DNA of 64,000 bases, taken from assembly GCA_028023455.1 (NCBI GenBank), contig JAQFVV010012489.1, positions 2,543,881 through 2,607,880 on the forward strand. Direction: 5' to 3'. Of the stretch, positions 1-14,046 are shown piece by piece; the first letter of the stretch is position 1; each line of letters starts with the position of its first letter. Origin of the DNA: Epiperipatus broadwayi. Lineage: Eukaryota; Onychophora; Udeonychophora; Euonychophora; Peripatidae. Below the pieces are notes generated by a model that worked only from the letters and a program-made list of their open reading frames with translations, had not been told where the DNA came from and did not search any database. The position numbers and the translations under genes are program-made.

Positions 1-554
1 ATAAATACATGTTTAGCCTATCATTATAAAATAGAACAAAATATTTATTCAGAAACCAGTAATTTGGAAAAATAAAATATTTATATAAATCAAACACTCA
101 TGAAGAATGGTTATCCATCAGTTATCATTAGGAAAATCATAAATAGACAACAAAGAAAAACATAAAAAAATAATTATTACTATTTTTAGGTAACCATATA
201 TATCAAGAATAGCCGACAAACTAAAGAAAATCTGCAATCAATATAACATTACAGCAGCTTTACAATACCATACCATACGACAAGAAATCCTAACATTTTA
301 AAAACCTAAACTTCAAATACTGATAAAAAAAAATGTATATCTATGGAATACATTGTGAATATGGGAGGATGTGTACTGGTGAGGCCAGTTACCCTATTGA
401 AAGAACACAGTTTGATGATTAGAAAAAAGATAAAATATTTATTTAAAGTATCAGAAAATGTATATACAAAAGAACATATGTACAAAAAATATTAGATAGA
501 AAGAAAGAAGTACAAAAATGAAAATTCAAAAAGCTTTTTTCTTGATACTGTAAT
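1..554. other. AT-rich DNA, no gene
   Basis: No coding potential is visible. Bases 210-270 resemble 35719-35765: both carry the string ACAAACTAAAGAAAATCTG and similar flanks, so this is a diverged dispersed repeat of unknown class. Confidence 0.5.
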
Positions 555-695
555 CAAAGGGAATAAATTACCCTTCCTCAGGCTATGACATAGTCTAAAT
601 GTTGAACAAAGGATCAAGAACAGAATGAATCTAACTATTTAATATTTAGAGTGCTTTTAAGTCATAGCCTGGGAGAGGTTGATTTACTCCCTTTG
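555..695. repeat. short inverted-repeat element (MITE-like)
   Basis: The ends are an imperfect inverted repeat of about 35 bp: the left end CAAAGGGAATAAATTACCC is matched by the complement of ...GATTTACTCCCTTTG at the right end, and GGCTATGAC pairs with GTCATAGCC. The 140-bp size with no coding content is what a non-autonomous DNA transposon would look like. No clear target duplication was found. Confidence 0.6.
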
Positions 696-879
696 TTTAT
701 ATATACATTGAACTATGTTTAATTTAAAGTTTATATGACAATGAAAAATAACCCATAAATCAATCTAATATGACAATCCATAATATATGGAGGCCATTAA
801 TTAACCTTGCTCTTAGGGAAAACTTGGATAAATCAAGAAGATTGTTAGAGATATGTATTATACATTTTTATTGACTCTT

Positions 880-1000
880 GCATTTGGTAGAATAGCTCAA
901 TTGATTAACTTAAATTCAGTATTCACAAATCTAAAGGTCCAAATTCAATTCCTAAGCTAATGCTGTCATTGATCAGGCCAGAAACATCTGAAGGAAAGAA
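880..1000 (+). repeat. decayed tRNA-like SINE remnant
   Basis: The string AGCTCAATTGATTAAC resembles a tRNA A box, and AAAGGTCCAAATTCAATTCC about 35 bp later resembles a B box with its lead-in. It is followed by TGTCATTGATCAGGCC, nearly shared by the copy near 36.1 kb. The tRNA likeness is a judgement by eye. Confidence 0.4.
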
Positions 1001-2223
1001 TAAAATAATATCAAATTAATTGTTATGTTATATACTAATTTAAGGGCTATTAGTAACATATGAATGCATTGCAAAGTTTAAATACAGTTTAAAATTTTTT
1101 TCTAAGATATTTAATATTACATGATAAAAATAGTTCAATATAAAATTAGTAATAATAATAAAGTTTCACAGTTAATTTAGTCCTGTCACCATGTTCATTA
1201 AAAGAGATCATGTTTCAAATCCTAAGAATCTGCATAGTATTAGTTTTTTTAAGGATAAATTTCAAGTCATCACAAACAATGAACTTAGCCTAATTAGATA
1301 ACACTCTAGTTATAAAAAAATCCCATTTGTGTAAATGGATAATTTGCAAGAAAAAAGTATTTCATTAGTGGCAGTAAACCTTAGTATTTCCAGGCAACAA
1401 GAAAAAATTTCCAGGTTTAAATTCCAAAAAACTACACAAAATCTGTAATACTTCAGGTAAATTTAACATATATTGAACCAATTATTAACAATTTACTATG
1501 TCTTACATCTTTTCTAAGATAATTTTGACTTTACAAAAGCTTTTATCTTTTAAAAAATGACATTTTTAAAATCATTAAAACCAATTAAAATGGCTGACAT
1601 ACAACCACATGATCAAGTGATTAGCTCCAAATTCTATTCTACCATACTGTCAGCTTTATCTCATGAAAAAAAAAACATATGTCAGCATCAGCAATAGCAA
1701 AAAAACATCAAATCCATTAATGAATAAGCCAATTTAAAGTTTCAGGACAACCAGTGTAAATAATATTTAAAACATGAGTTAAAAAACACAAGATTGTACC
1801 CCCTCTTCACACACAGTGTGAGTGCCTAACATGCTAACAACAATTTGTTAAAATTTATTATTACCATTCCACAGGAGATATTTTGCATCATTTAAGACAT
1901 TTTCTTCCTTCAAGTCCATTATTATATCAGCCACAGATTCCAACTGCTCTCTATATCACTTCCACCCCATTCTCTGGAACTAACTCAAGTGCCTTCCACA
2001 TATGAATTCATAGCTCCATTGTCACACCAGGGCAAATTCTGGAATAAATACTGCAGTATTTGTGAGTAACACAGTATACTAACCTCATCAACTTACTGAT
2101 CCAAAGAAGTTTACAAGATCACTCACTCCAAATAAACTTTAAATACCAAGAACATAAACAATAAGACATCCTTGACACCCATAGCTCACCAATTAATAAG
2201 CATAATTTATGTACAGTGATATA
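1001..2223. other. no gene recognised
   Basis: AT-rich sequence. Around 1880-2050 it is somewhat less AT-rich. On the minus strand this patch gives short, stop-interrupted reading frames that look like decayed coding sequence, but I recognise no family. Confidence 0.3.
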
Positions 2224-2845
2224 CCAATGGAACACTAACTCCACTCACCTTTTCTAAATCTATTAACAAAAATCACCATGTGCTTTCATGTATTTATCTC
2301 ATAATGCTTTTGTAAAATTCATGTAAACCTAATTTGAAATATGTACCTTGTTATGCAACAATTATCATTCTTCCAACTAGTGCAAATTATTTTTTTTATA
2401 AGGAAAATTGTAAATTCTCATTGCATATACAATTTCATGTATCAAATTGTATCTACAATCTCATGTTTCATAGGCAACTTATATAACACATGATCAATAA
2501 TCCTTCCCACCAAATTGACCCAATTTATATACAATCATATATTAATCTAACACCAACTCCATCCATACACTCTATATATGTTTTTCCTCATACTATTATG
2601 TGAATTCATGCATTTTTCTCCAGATCCCATTAAAAATTATATGTAAACTTAATTTGACAATATATCTTGTTATATAATGATCATTCTTCTTTCAATTACT
2701 ATAAGTGATGTTTTTTTCCCTATCGATGCAAGATTGTAAACCCTTATTACATATGTAATATCAAGTATTAACTTGTATCTAAGATCTTATGTTTTCATAT
2801 GTAACTCATGTGACTCTTTTTGTGTCTTAATAAAGTTTACCTTTG
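2224..2845 (+). repeat. duplicated ~0.3-kb unit ending in a polyadenylation-like signal
   Basis: Two diverged head-to-tail copies, about 2224-2485 and 2550-2810, share the same order of motifs (an ATGTAAAC(C/T)TAATTTGA segment, a CTTGTTAT segment, then ATTGTAAA and TTGTATCTA segments). The second is followed by AATAAAGTTTACC. It may be the 3' end of a retroposon or an untranslated region. No ORF accompanies it. Confidence 0.45.
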
Positions 2846-4894
2846 AAACATAAAATTAATAATAACGAAAATATATAGAAAAATAAGAATAATTGAAAAT
2901 GATATTTAGAACTTAGAATATTACAGAATTTCTTAAGATCTAGTTTAAAATTATCAACAGTAATAAACATCTTAATGGATTAATTAAATGAAGGGGGGGG
3001 GAATTATTGGAGAAATTTTAAGAATGAATGCAAAAAAAAAAATCTCAAGCATTATATATGAAAATTAATAGAGATAATTGCGATTGTGGTGGTATTTTAT
3101 ATGATTTGTTGAATTATTATTAGCTTAAAAAGAAATTTCAGTTTCTAATTTGATATAACCCAGAAAAAAATATTCTTACTATTTAACAAAAAATATTTAA
3201 AAAAATTTGTTAAAAACTTATTGTATTAAAAAATATATAATTTGTAATTAGGATTCCATACAATTGAATCTATATTCTAAGATAAAAATAATTAATGAGA
3301 TAAATTTATATTTAGCAATATCATTAAAAAAATAAGCATGCTTGAAAATAGCACTCATGACCTTAAAAGCATTACATACAATTTATTCAATACTGTGAAG
3401 AAAATATCTATTATTATGAACAACAGATTTTATTTTGCAAAAAATTAAAAAAAATAAGTAATTCAAAATTTCAGATTTATATAAAGTAAAACAATTAGTT
3501 ATTTAGATCAATGGATATGTTATAAATATCTCTGAAGAAAAATATAATCTGCATATATCAAAAGAGAAAATTTCTGGCAATCTTTTATCCTATTAATATA
3601 GGCAGTAAAAAGCATAAATGTGACTGATCTAGATTACAAACATATTTAGAGAAGATATTATGTGATCTGTAAAAACAATTTAAAGTACTTAATAAATTTA
3701 AAGGACATCATATTTTATATAACTTTTGAAGGAGAATGCTATGAACAACATTATCAAATACCTTGGATAAATCAAAAAAGTGATATCTAGTTTCTATTGA
3801 ATTTTATTAGCATGTTCTATTAAACTCAGAAAAGCTACAATGCAGTTTAAATATATAAATGCTTCAAGCAATATCTCATTCCACTCCTAAGAAAGTTATT
3901 AGTTTTACATAATTTTTATTCCAAATTTAATGCTTTTAATTATAATTATTATTTATAATATTTTAATATTTGTATAAAAATATAATCACAAAATTATAAA
4001 AATGGAAAAATAAATTTACTTTTGTTTAGAGTAATTTCTGACATCACTTTCTTACAATCAGTTATTATAATGACATAAATTTGCTTTTCATTATTGCAAG
4101 CATTATTTACAATAAGTATTATAATATTTCTCTTAAAAAATAGAAATAAAAGTAGCCATAATTTGCAAAAAAAAAAAAATGGAGAAAATTAACTTAAGAA
4201 GTATAAAACTTACACTATGCAAACTAAATTCAGACTTATTTGATTTTTCAAAATAGGAGCATTCCTGGAAAATACTGAGATGAGCATCTGTTTAGTTAAA
4301 AAAAAATCTATGAAATTAAGGCATATGAAAGTTGATAATGGTATCACATACTGGTTGTAGCCATTGTCAGATAATCATAGAGAGTACTAGTAGAAATAAT
4401 AAAAACAATAATGAAAATATCACTGAGTTTTTCCTACTGGATGCAAAATATGTATAAAAACTGTTAATAAGGATTTGAAATAAAATTTTATTTAATTAAT
4501 ATCAATTACTTCTGATAAGTGTGAAAGAAGTCAAATAGATTCTACATGATGCTTGAAGTATATAAAAAAAGCATATTTTATATCATTTAAAACATTTCCA
4601 TTTGGAATGCATTGTAGATGCACAAAATACAGTAATTGGACAAATAACTTCTTAAATTAAAAACTAATGCTTTTATCAATTAACTTTTTATTGTTTCTTC
4701 CAGTCATTTCTGTTAAATACTGTTGTAATAATCACTATATAAATCAGATATTGCAAATATGTGTACAAAAGGTTACCTTTTTTTAAAAAAAAAAAAACTT
4801 CCAGATGTAGCACAGTGTTATACGCATTTTTTATGAAAATGTTTATCATCAATTTTTCAAGATCAAATGACAATATATTTTCTTATTCATTGTT
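2846..4894. other. no gene recognised
   Basis: Very AT-rich DNA with many A and T runs and an isolated run of nine G near 2993. Short ORFs here are those expected by chance in such sequence. I see no repeat boundary. Confidence 0.5.
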
Positions 4895-4962
4895 TGGTTT
4901 AGCATACTGGCAGAGTAAAAGACTCTGAATTAAAGGTTCCTGAATCAACTTTCCTTCAGTAA
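4895..4962 (+). repeat. tRNA-like SINE remnant
   Basis: The sequence TTTAGCATACTGGCAGAG resembles a tRNA D-arm (A box). AAGACTCTGAATTAAAGG follows where the anticodon arm would be, then TTCCTGAATCAACTTTCC resembles a T-arm (B box). Order and spacing fit a decayed tRNA-derived SINE head. No cloverleaf survives intact. Confidence 0.4.
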
Positions 4963-7900
4963 AGTAAATAATAAATGAATATGAGCAATTGAATAGAACA
5001 AATGCATCCAACCTACCATTTGAATATTCAAACGTAATACAATATATATACAATAAATTATTATTATTGAAAAACATTTGGGGATTTTCTAACTTTTCAC
5101 TCTAGATTATCATTCATACTGAATTTATAAATAATTTTTACATTATCTTAAATGAATCAACCGTTTTTTTTTTTTAAAAAAGTAATTTATTTACTATTGT
5201 TAGTAGAATTATAACGTTTCTTATTTTTTAAAAAAAATCATTATATTTACTTAGTTAGATTTTTGATTTATTTTGATTTTCTACTTAACTTTTAACTTGT
5301 AAATTCTACTATGCACGTTTTCTGATTTAATTACTAATTGAGTTTTCTTGCTGGCTTTTTAACTTTTAAAATCTTTTAAATTTTTAACCTGCTATTGCCT
5401 GACTACTAATTTAATTTAAAAGTAATATCATGACAATATGTTTCAGTTATTTGTTTTAAGGACATAATGTTAATTATAATCATCTTCTTGTTTTTGATAT
5501 CACATGTATCTTAAAGACAATAACTTTATGATTGCACTTAAACATATGGACTCAGCATCTATGAGAATAGAACTCTTACGTCATAGTAACGGGAGCTGTA
5601 TTACATGCTATTCTTTTATATCAGCTTTCATTTAAATCAATAGCAATTATTGTGGAACTTTTTCTCTTCAGATAAAAGTAATCAAATTCATTTTACTGAC
5701 CAATAGGCAGTAGCAGAGTAGAAGTCCAGACATATAGCATGTTTGATACTTCACTATTCACATGTCTTTTTATGCAACTAACCAAATAAATATTTATTTA
5801 CTGTATGGCTAGGTAGGTTGAAGTTAAGCTAACTATCTGAAAAAAAATCATGAACTTACTTTTAATAAACTATCACAAATAACCCTTCAAGATCCATATT
5901 CATTTAGTTTTCGTGTCATATACATGTTAAGCTAATATGCTAATAATTTCAACAAAATGCTCTTTACTTTTAAATATCGGTGCTCATCATCAGAGATAAG
6001 ATTGGTGCAAATGTCTATTCTGAAATCAATCTTGACATGATTCCATTAGTTTGTCTGCCAATACTGAATAGTGATTGTAATATTCACTCTTATTCCATTT
6101 TATACTTATAATAAATATTGTGATAATGTATTTAGCATAAATTCAACAAACTTTAAAAAGTAATTTCTTACAGTGAATAAAACTCATTTAATAAAAAACT
6201 TATCGTGAACTTTATTGGCATTGCTATCTAAAAAAAATTAAATAAGCCAATGCTTGCCCTAATGGAATATAAGGATCCTATTGCTCATTGGATTACTTGC
6301 CCTACATGATTTCTTGCAATTGTGAAATAGCAGACTTTGGCTTCAATGTCCATGGACTGTGGCCAAATTCTGTTATCTCTAAGCAATAAACCATTTGATA
6401 TTTTTTTAATGGTCTACTACTGATATATATATATATGAAAAGAAAGTTACTGTTAAGGTTTGCTATTATTGAGATATAGATCTTTAAACAGAGGGCGTTA
6501 CTGGATATTTGTAATTGTAATTGTATAATGGTTTGTATATTATATGTATATATATATTATATGACAATGTAACTGATGAATAAAAATTTATATTAGTTGA
6601 TATTGGAATGTAATAAAAATTAAAAAAAATAATTAAAAAACAACATGGTTCTATTTATAAAGTGGGATGAATATAAATATGAATAATTTAATAGGATTTT
6701 GTTTAAGAATATAATTTAACATTTTTAAATATCATTCCTAAATAATTTTTTTTTTTTGGTAGCTGACCATTTTTGAAGGAAACTTAAAATTCTTGCAGGT
6801 CCTATAGTCAATCTAGTTAATCAATTTATGTTTTTCAATAAATGAGTAAGGTATTCCCTTTATTTAAAGAATAAAGGAATATTTTAAAATGTACAATTCA
6901 GATAAGGCTTAATGTGTTGGTTGCAAATACACACATACATCCAATTTTAATATGATGCAATTTTTTTCCAAGGCGAAATCAATTATATATCTAGAGATAC
7001 TGAATCCATAATTTATCTTTACTTTCATTTTGGTATAAACTTTTAGACACTGATGTCTTAATACCTACGCACACACGCATCTCTCTCACACACATTTATA
7101 AATCAATGATTGCATACTGTTAGCTGTTCGATTCAGACTTTATGTTTTTAAATACAGATAGTTCTGTTGAAATACTCTAGTATTGGTTTGTAGACATTTA
7201 ATATATATATATGTAACTGAGATATTATTGATATTTAGATGATAATTGTGGCTAAGTAACTTTAAGTAGTTTACTACAGGAGGGGAGGGGGATCATTATC
7301 TGTTTTTAAAGAAATGTTTCAGAAAGCAATACTTTTTTTTATCCCAATCATTAGCATTAATAGGATAAATTTTAACTTTGAAGATAAATAAAGCAGATAG
7401 AAAGAGAAGAATATAATGTTATAAAGCAAAGTAAAAAAATAAAAAAAAAACGTTGGACTTCTAAGATAAACATATGGTTGCAAGAACAATTACCACATTT
7501 AGGACAGATAAATAATCATGGTATAACAATAATGAATCCTAACTTAACTTAAATGATTGGCCTCATCAGAATAATCAAATATGCATTTTACTTTTTGATA
7601 TCAATAGTCTGATGGCCATTTTAGTTGAATTCAAACACCAGGACCTCACAAAGAAAAGTTTGCCATTCAATTTCCCACATTGCTTTTTTACACTGTACAG
7701 ATATTACATGTATGAAAGTCTAGAGATATTACTGTACAAAAACATATAGTGGTTTCATTTTTTTTTACTAGGTGCATTAAAAGAGAAAGGCTGTGTCAAC
7801 TCATCATATATATAGATAGTTATATACTGAAGTATTTCCATTATCTAGTTTAATTGTTATAAGCTTTTAGAAAAAAATAAAAAAAATTTTTGTTTTCCAA

Positions 7901-7982
7901 ATACAGTGTTATTAGTTATAACATATAATAATATAGAACAAATATTTAGAAAAATATTATTCTCATTTCTTATTCAAAATAG
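4963..7982. other. no gene recognised
   Basis: AT-rich DNA with short TA tracts (6423-6437, 7200-7210). No coding region, repeat end or RNA gene could be supported. Confidence 0.5.
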
Positions 7983-8120
7983 CCTAACTGGTTATAGCAT
8001 CATTTTGGATTCAATATTTATAAAATAAAGGTCTTAGTTTGATTTTCATGTTACTAATGTCATTCATTGGCTATTAATACCCGAAGAAGAGATGAGAAAA
8101 ATACCATTTGAAACATAATA
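7983..8120 (+). repeat. tRNA-like remnant followed by a Penelope-type hairpin motif
   Basis: CTAACTGGTTATAGC (A-box-like) and AAAGGTCTTAGTTTGATTTTC (B-box-like) suggest a decayed tRNA SINE head. At about 8083-8115 the sequence CCGAAGAAG...CATTTGAAACATAA resembles a degenerate copy of the CTGAAGA/GAAA motif seen at 46.5, 56.5 and 30.5 kb, where a hairpin separates the two conserved halves. Confidence 0.35.
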
Positions 8121-9977
8121 CTTCATACTATCCTACATGTTATTATTAATAATCGAATCTATTAATACATAAAAGTAAAACTGGAATTTTTCTAAAAAAA
8201 AAAAAACAACATTTAGCAAATTAAATAGAGATAATTTAAAATATTATCATAAGTACTATGATCAATTTTGTAAAAACATTTATGAAATAATATGCTATTA
8301 TTATAAACTTTTAAACAAAACTCATTATTTGCTTTAACAAAATAAGTAGAAGAAAAATTATAGTATGTCAAATATTTAGCATAGCAGTTTTCACTATATA
8401 TTTTGTATGTATATATGATAATGCGCAAGTAAATCAAATTTACAACAAAAAAACTTCTTCAAAGAACTGTTCTTTGAAATATTAGCTATATTCTATTTTT
8501 TAATTTTCTTTTGAATTTCGATCGTAAATATTTTTTCAATAGAAATTGATTTTCATTTCTTTATTATCAGGCAATAGAAACAATATCTCACATTATTTTC
8601 TTACTTATAAACAAGTGCTTTAAAACATTCATGCATAAACGTATATAGTAATTATAAGCAATGAAAAAATATAGAATATATAAAAATTAAATAAAGATAA
8701 TAAGTATAAAATAATCATTGACTAAGTTAGTAATAAAAGTATATAGTATTCAAATCTAAAATTAAAAGAAAAATGGCATTCATATATATAGAGCATGTTT
8801 GTAAATTATTATTTTTTAATAGCAATAATATGTCTACTTCTGTCAGTATGTATATATGTTAAGTTCTTTGTTGGTTATTTCATTCAATCCAAAATTTAAA
8901 ATCAGATAAAACAGAAGGAGAGGAGGGTAGCAAACTAAGTTGATATGTAATGTTTTAATAAGTTCATCAACTCTTTATGTGAATTTACTCTTATATGCCG
9001 TTTTAAAGACTATACACCCACATATATATATGTACAAATAATTTTTTTATATTTTTGTTGATTTTTCTATATATGTAGTTTAATATTTCAGCACTAATGT
9101 TTCTGCTATATCTCATTCTGGCAATATATAGATATTTTGGCAGCAGTTGGTGTTTGTAGAGATGATTGTAATTATTCTGACACAGTTTAGTTATCAAATA
9201 TTTTATCTAATACAAAATGTAAAACTGGGTCAGATTAAAAATAAAAATATTGGTTGATTAATATACCATTTTGTTTTTGGTTAACATTGTTTTACAAAAA
9301 AAAATTGCATAAATATAACCTTTGCTTATCATATTGATATGCTACACTGTTTATTATCAAGAATAAAAGTAATAAGAGTAAAAAAAAAGAATAAAACTTT
9401 TAAGAAACTATAGCAAATTAAAAAAAAAAAAGATAACATATCTAATGTTAAATCAACACTAATTAAGATCAAAAAATATACAATATAGAGATACTGAGAG
9501 AAACAAATCATAAACATTAATATAAAGAATAATAATAAAGAATAATTAAAAATTTGATAAAAAGTTTATATATAAACAACAGTAGCAAGCAAGTTCTAGA
9601 GTAAAAAATATGTTCAAATTTAAATATACATTTGAAATTTTAATTGTTAATATAATTAATGCTTGACCTATTTTAAGATAAATACTTTGTTACAAAATTG
9701 AATTTAATAAAATGTTATTGCTAACAAGGTGTCACATGACCTTTGTTTTATTTAAGTTTTTAACTCTCATAGACATTGTTTTAAAAATAAACTAACTAAA
9801 AAATTTGATGTAAGTAATGATTTAAATGAACTATTATTTTCATTTAAAAAATGATTTGTATGTTTTAGTGCTATGGTAGAATGGAGGATTCCAAGTTAAA
9901 AATTCCTTGTTCATAATATGCCAATTAATAATTAGGATGATTTCATAATGTGATATTTTAAGCAATTAACTATATAA
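8121..9977. other. no gene recognised
   Basis: AT-rich sequence without supported features. Bases 9880-9930 again contain a weak tRNA-B-box-like string (GGATTCCAAGTTAAAAATTCC), too decayed to call. Confidence 0.5.
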
Positions 9978-10155
<178 letters not shown>

Positions 10156-10290
10156 CAGTAACTATTAAAAAGTTGAAAATAATGAATTATTAAAAGGTCA
10201 ACACAATTTTTTTTCTAAATTAAGTTTTGGCTCAAGGATCCAATGGAAATTGTTTAGCACTGCATTCAGAAATATAGTTCATTCAATTGC

Positions 10291-11353
10291 TAAAATCCAT
10301 TTAATATAGGGTATATGAGCACAGACTTTCACATGACCCACCACTCTCCACTCTATCTAATAACATTGAAACACTCAAGCACATATATGCTGAAAAGATA
10401 AATAATCACCAATATACGTATTTCATCCTAAACCAACAATCATCACTTGGTCCAGATTATCATCTCTCACACATATATACTATAAGTGCACAGATATAAA
10501 TTAAGATAGACAATCTTCATACTTTAATGGACTGGCTCCAATCTACTACACACTCCAACTCTTTAACCATCCATCCAATTGAAAATCTGATGATGGGATG
10601 CTCGAAGGCCACCCTGAGGCTGAGATTCTTGTCACACCCATGTTGACCCAAGGTAAATCTGAACCCCACATGTACAGGACATAATCCATTAAATACATAT
10701 GCAAGGATGGGCAGACATCTCTTACAATGTAATAACTGAAACACAGGCTTAATATATACCATGCATCTATATATGTAATATAGGGTATATGAGCACAGAC
10801 TTTCACATGACCCACCACTCTATCTAATAACACTGAAACACGGTATATATTAAGCCTGTGTTTCAGTTATTACATTGTAGAGACGTCTGCCCATCCTTGC
10901 ATATGTATTTAAGGGATTATGTCCTGTACATGTGGGGTTCAGATTGACCTTGGGTCAACATGGGTGTGACAAGAATCTCGGCCTCAGGGTGGCCTTCGAG
11001 CATCCCATCATCAGATTTTCAATTGCATGGACGGTTAAAGAGTTGGAGTGTGTAGTAGATTGGAGCCAGTCCATTAAAGTATGAAGATTATCTATCTTAA
11101 TATATATCTGAGCACTTATAGTATATATGTGCGCGAGATGATAATCTGGACCAACTGATGATTGCTGGTTTAGCATGAAATACGTACATTGGTGATTATT
11201 TATCATTTCAGCATATATGTGCTTGAGTGTTTCAGTGTTATTAGATAGAGTGGAGAGTGGTGGGTCATGTGAAAGTCTGTGCTCATACACCCTATATTAC
11301 ATATATAGACACATGATATATATTAAGCCTGTGTTTCAGTTAAAATCCATTTA
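10291..11353. mobile_element. inverted-dimer foldback element with 13-bp target duplication
   Basis: A unit of about 475 bp (10304-10778) is followed by a short direct copy of its own start (10779-10840), then by its inverted copy (about 10843-11294), then by an inverted copy of its end (11295-11340). The direct repeat TAAAATCCATTTA at 10291-10303 and 11341-11353 looks like a 13-bp target-site duplication. The two arms are nearly identical, so the RNA or single strand would fold into a hairpin of over 400 bp. ORFs within are shadows of the symmetrical sequence and match no family I know. A diverged single unit occurs at 28.15-28.38 kb. Confidence 0.85.
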
Positions 11354-12689
11354 GCATATGTTTCAATATAAAGATATTTAAAGTTAAGGTTTTAGTTGTA
11401 ATTATTATCAATAGATGTCAGGAGAAGAAAATATAATTTTTGCTTTAAGAGACAATGCATTCCTTTTTTTAAAAAAATAAACATACTGACTTGTATAACA
11501 ATATATATTTTTATTTATTTATTAGTTTATTTAATTTTCTTTATAAAATAATTAAGTACTTATTTCTAATAAGTATATTTATTTATATTCTGTGTTTTTT
11601 TTTAAAATAAATTTGATTATTAGTAGAAACTAGCTTATCAAAATTATACATGCTGTCAAATAGGAAGTAGACTTTGTTTATGATTTCATTGTTATTGTTT
11701 TTTTAACTATTATTTTTTAAAATGAATTTTTAATAATTCTAAGATTAATTGCATTGTTCCTCTTAAGCTTTTAATACAATTTAATTAAAGTGAAAGATTT
11801 TAAGATTATTTTGCATTAAATATATTTTTTACGTTGAAGGCTATTATGAATTTATTTGTATTGAAAACAAAGTTATTGTTTTTTTTTTTATTTATGTACA
11901 AAAATGATATTTTGTTTTAAAATAATTTATTTATTGTGCTTTGAGGAAAATTTAACAAAAATGTAAAAATTTAATACACAATAAGTCTAGTAAACTTAAA
12001 AGGGTAATAAATGTAAACTACATGTGTCTCTGCATTCGCTTAAAAAAAACATTAACGGCTTTAATCATTTGTCTTGACAGATTTTAATTATTATTACAAG
12101 TTTTACAATAACAAATATTAAATAATATATGACATTATACAGCATTAAATATCAATTAAATTTTTCACTTTGTGAATTGCAAAAAAAATTAAAAGGATTT
12201 TATTATAATATATGCACATTAAACAGTTATAAAATTTCTCAGTGTTTTTAGCATAATTATTTCAATAAAATAAAACTGTGAAAGTCTTTTTCCTTTATCA
12301 TTTTTTTTTTAATTTTTAAATTAGCATAATATTTTACCTAGAATGATTAGTTATTACTTTTTGAAATAATTAATTTTTTTTTAATATTTAAATTTAAACA
12401 ATCTTTTAAAGATATGCATTTAAATAATTCAATAACAATATATATATATATATTAAGAGTATTTTAGATATTGTACTAAAAGTCATATTCAAACTTTAAT
12501 GTTAAATTGAGAGTTGTGATCATACTTAAATAGAAACTGAATTGTTATATTTGATGGTCATGTGAATTAGTCTCCTCAGAGCTCATAACATCAGATTTGA
12601 TTGACCAAAAGATATTAGTTGATTTTTTTATCAAAACATTGCTGTATATATAAAGCCAAAAGTTTCTATAAATTTCTGCAGAAGCCATA
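11354..12689. other. no gene recognised
   Basis: AT-rich sequence with many homopolymer runs and a short TA tract near 12440. Nothing supported. Confidence 0.5.
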
Positions 12690-12736
12690 AACAAATGATA
12701 TTCTTCCTTCTTTATTTATATTGCTTTTTTTATATA

Positions 12737-13420
12737 ACATATAATAATATTTCACTCTTTTTACACTTTAAAGCAAATTATATTTATTTATTCTTTACAG
12801 TTTTAACTGTTCCCAGCAGTCTTCTTCAGATCTACAAAATTTAAATATTATATCTATACAACCATATTTCATACGTATATCTATTATAATCTTACAATTT
12901 TATTAACTTAATTATTAACATCACTTTATTCATTAAACTTTCTATTCTATAACTTTTAACTTTTTAATTCTATTTTATCCTTTATTTTTCTTATTTATTT
13001 TAATTCTTAATTATTATCATATTTATATTTATTCACCTTTGCTATAATTTTAGAAATTCAATGTAATATTTAAGAAATCTTTTTTATATTACTATATTCA
13101 TATATTTAACCTTATTTTTCATTTCATTTATTTCTACATATTATCTTAATTTTTTTATCTTGTTCCATTTTTTAATTCCTTTTTATTCATATTTTATTCC
13201 TGCTTCTTTTATTTACTTAATTTTTATACAATTATTTTTACCCTTTTTTTATTTTTTACCCTATTCTCTACTTTTTCTCTCTTTCCTTCACCATTTTCTC
13301 TATTCTATCATCCTTTCTACTTCCTTTTCCTTTTTTATATACAGTTCACTCTATTATCTATTATACAATGTACTTATTATTTTATTCTCTTATTAGTTTT
13401 CACTTTTTATTTTTTACCCT
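12737..13420 (-). repeat. inverted terminal repeat (pLTR) of PLE 1
   Basis: The reverse complement of this stretch aligns with 16455-17190. Landmarks are TTTAACTGTTCCCAGCAG followed by TCTTCTTCAGATC near 12800-12835, and CCTGCTTCTTTTATTTAC near 13198-13216. In most PLEs such inverted copies arise from the self-templated insertion process. The C-rich strand bias here is the mirror image of the body. Confidence 0.8.
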
Positions 13421-13434
13421 TTTTTATATTTATT

Positions 13435-13965
13435 TTATATAAAAATAATTTTATAAAAATTAAGTAAATGAAAGAAGCAGGAATAAAATATGGATAAAAA
13501 AGGAATTAAGAAATAAAATAAGATAAAAAAATTAAGATAATATATAAAAATAAGTGAAATGAAAAATAAAGTTAAATATATTAATATAGTAATATAAGAA
13601 AGATTTCATAAATATTACATTGAATTTCTAAAATTATGGCAAAGGTAAAAGATGAATAGATATAAATATGATAATAATAAAGAATTAAAATAAATAAGAA
13701 AAATAAAAGATAAAATATAATTAAAAAGTTATAAAATAGTAAGTTTAATGAATAAAGTAATGTTAATAATTAAGTTGCTAAAATTGTAAGATTATAATAG
13801 ATTTATGTATGAAATATGGTTGTATTGATATAATGTTTAAATTGTGTAGATCTGATGAAACAGTCAAAACTGTAAAGAATAAATAAATATATTTTGCTTT
13901 AAAGTGTATGAAGAGTAAAATGTTGTTGTTATATGTTATATAAAAAAGCAAAAATAAAAAAGGAA
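13435..13965 (+). repeat. upstream direct terminal repeat (pLTR) of PLE 1
   Basis: Aligns head-to-tail with 16670-17190: the shared run AATTAAGTAAATGAAAGAAGC starts both copies and GAAATATGGTTGTATTGATA is shared near the ends. Near 13853 CTGATGAAACAGTCAAAACTG retains a degenerate hammerhead-like core (CTGATGA, hairpin, AAA), a feature known from PLE terminal repeats. Confidence 0.8.
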
Positions 13966-14046
13966 AGAGGAAAAGAAAGTATTGAAGATTATATTACAAT
14001 ATAAGGAATAATACATGGGTAAATAGTGAAGGAAGGTTTGGACATT

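Noticed and set aside
10517-11290. ORFs within the 10.3-kb foldback (81, 95 and 111 codons)
   Set aside because: They differ between the two arms only by frame and strand, match no family, and the element is plausibly non-coding.
13160-13396. Hydrophobic plus-strand ORF (Phe/Ser/Tyr-rich)
   Set aside because: It is the antisense of the A/G-rich PLE terminal repeat. Its hydrophobicity is a by-product of T-rich DNA.
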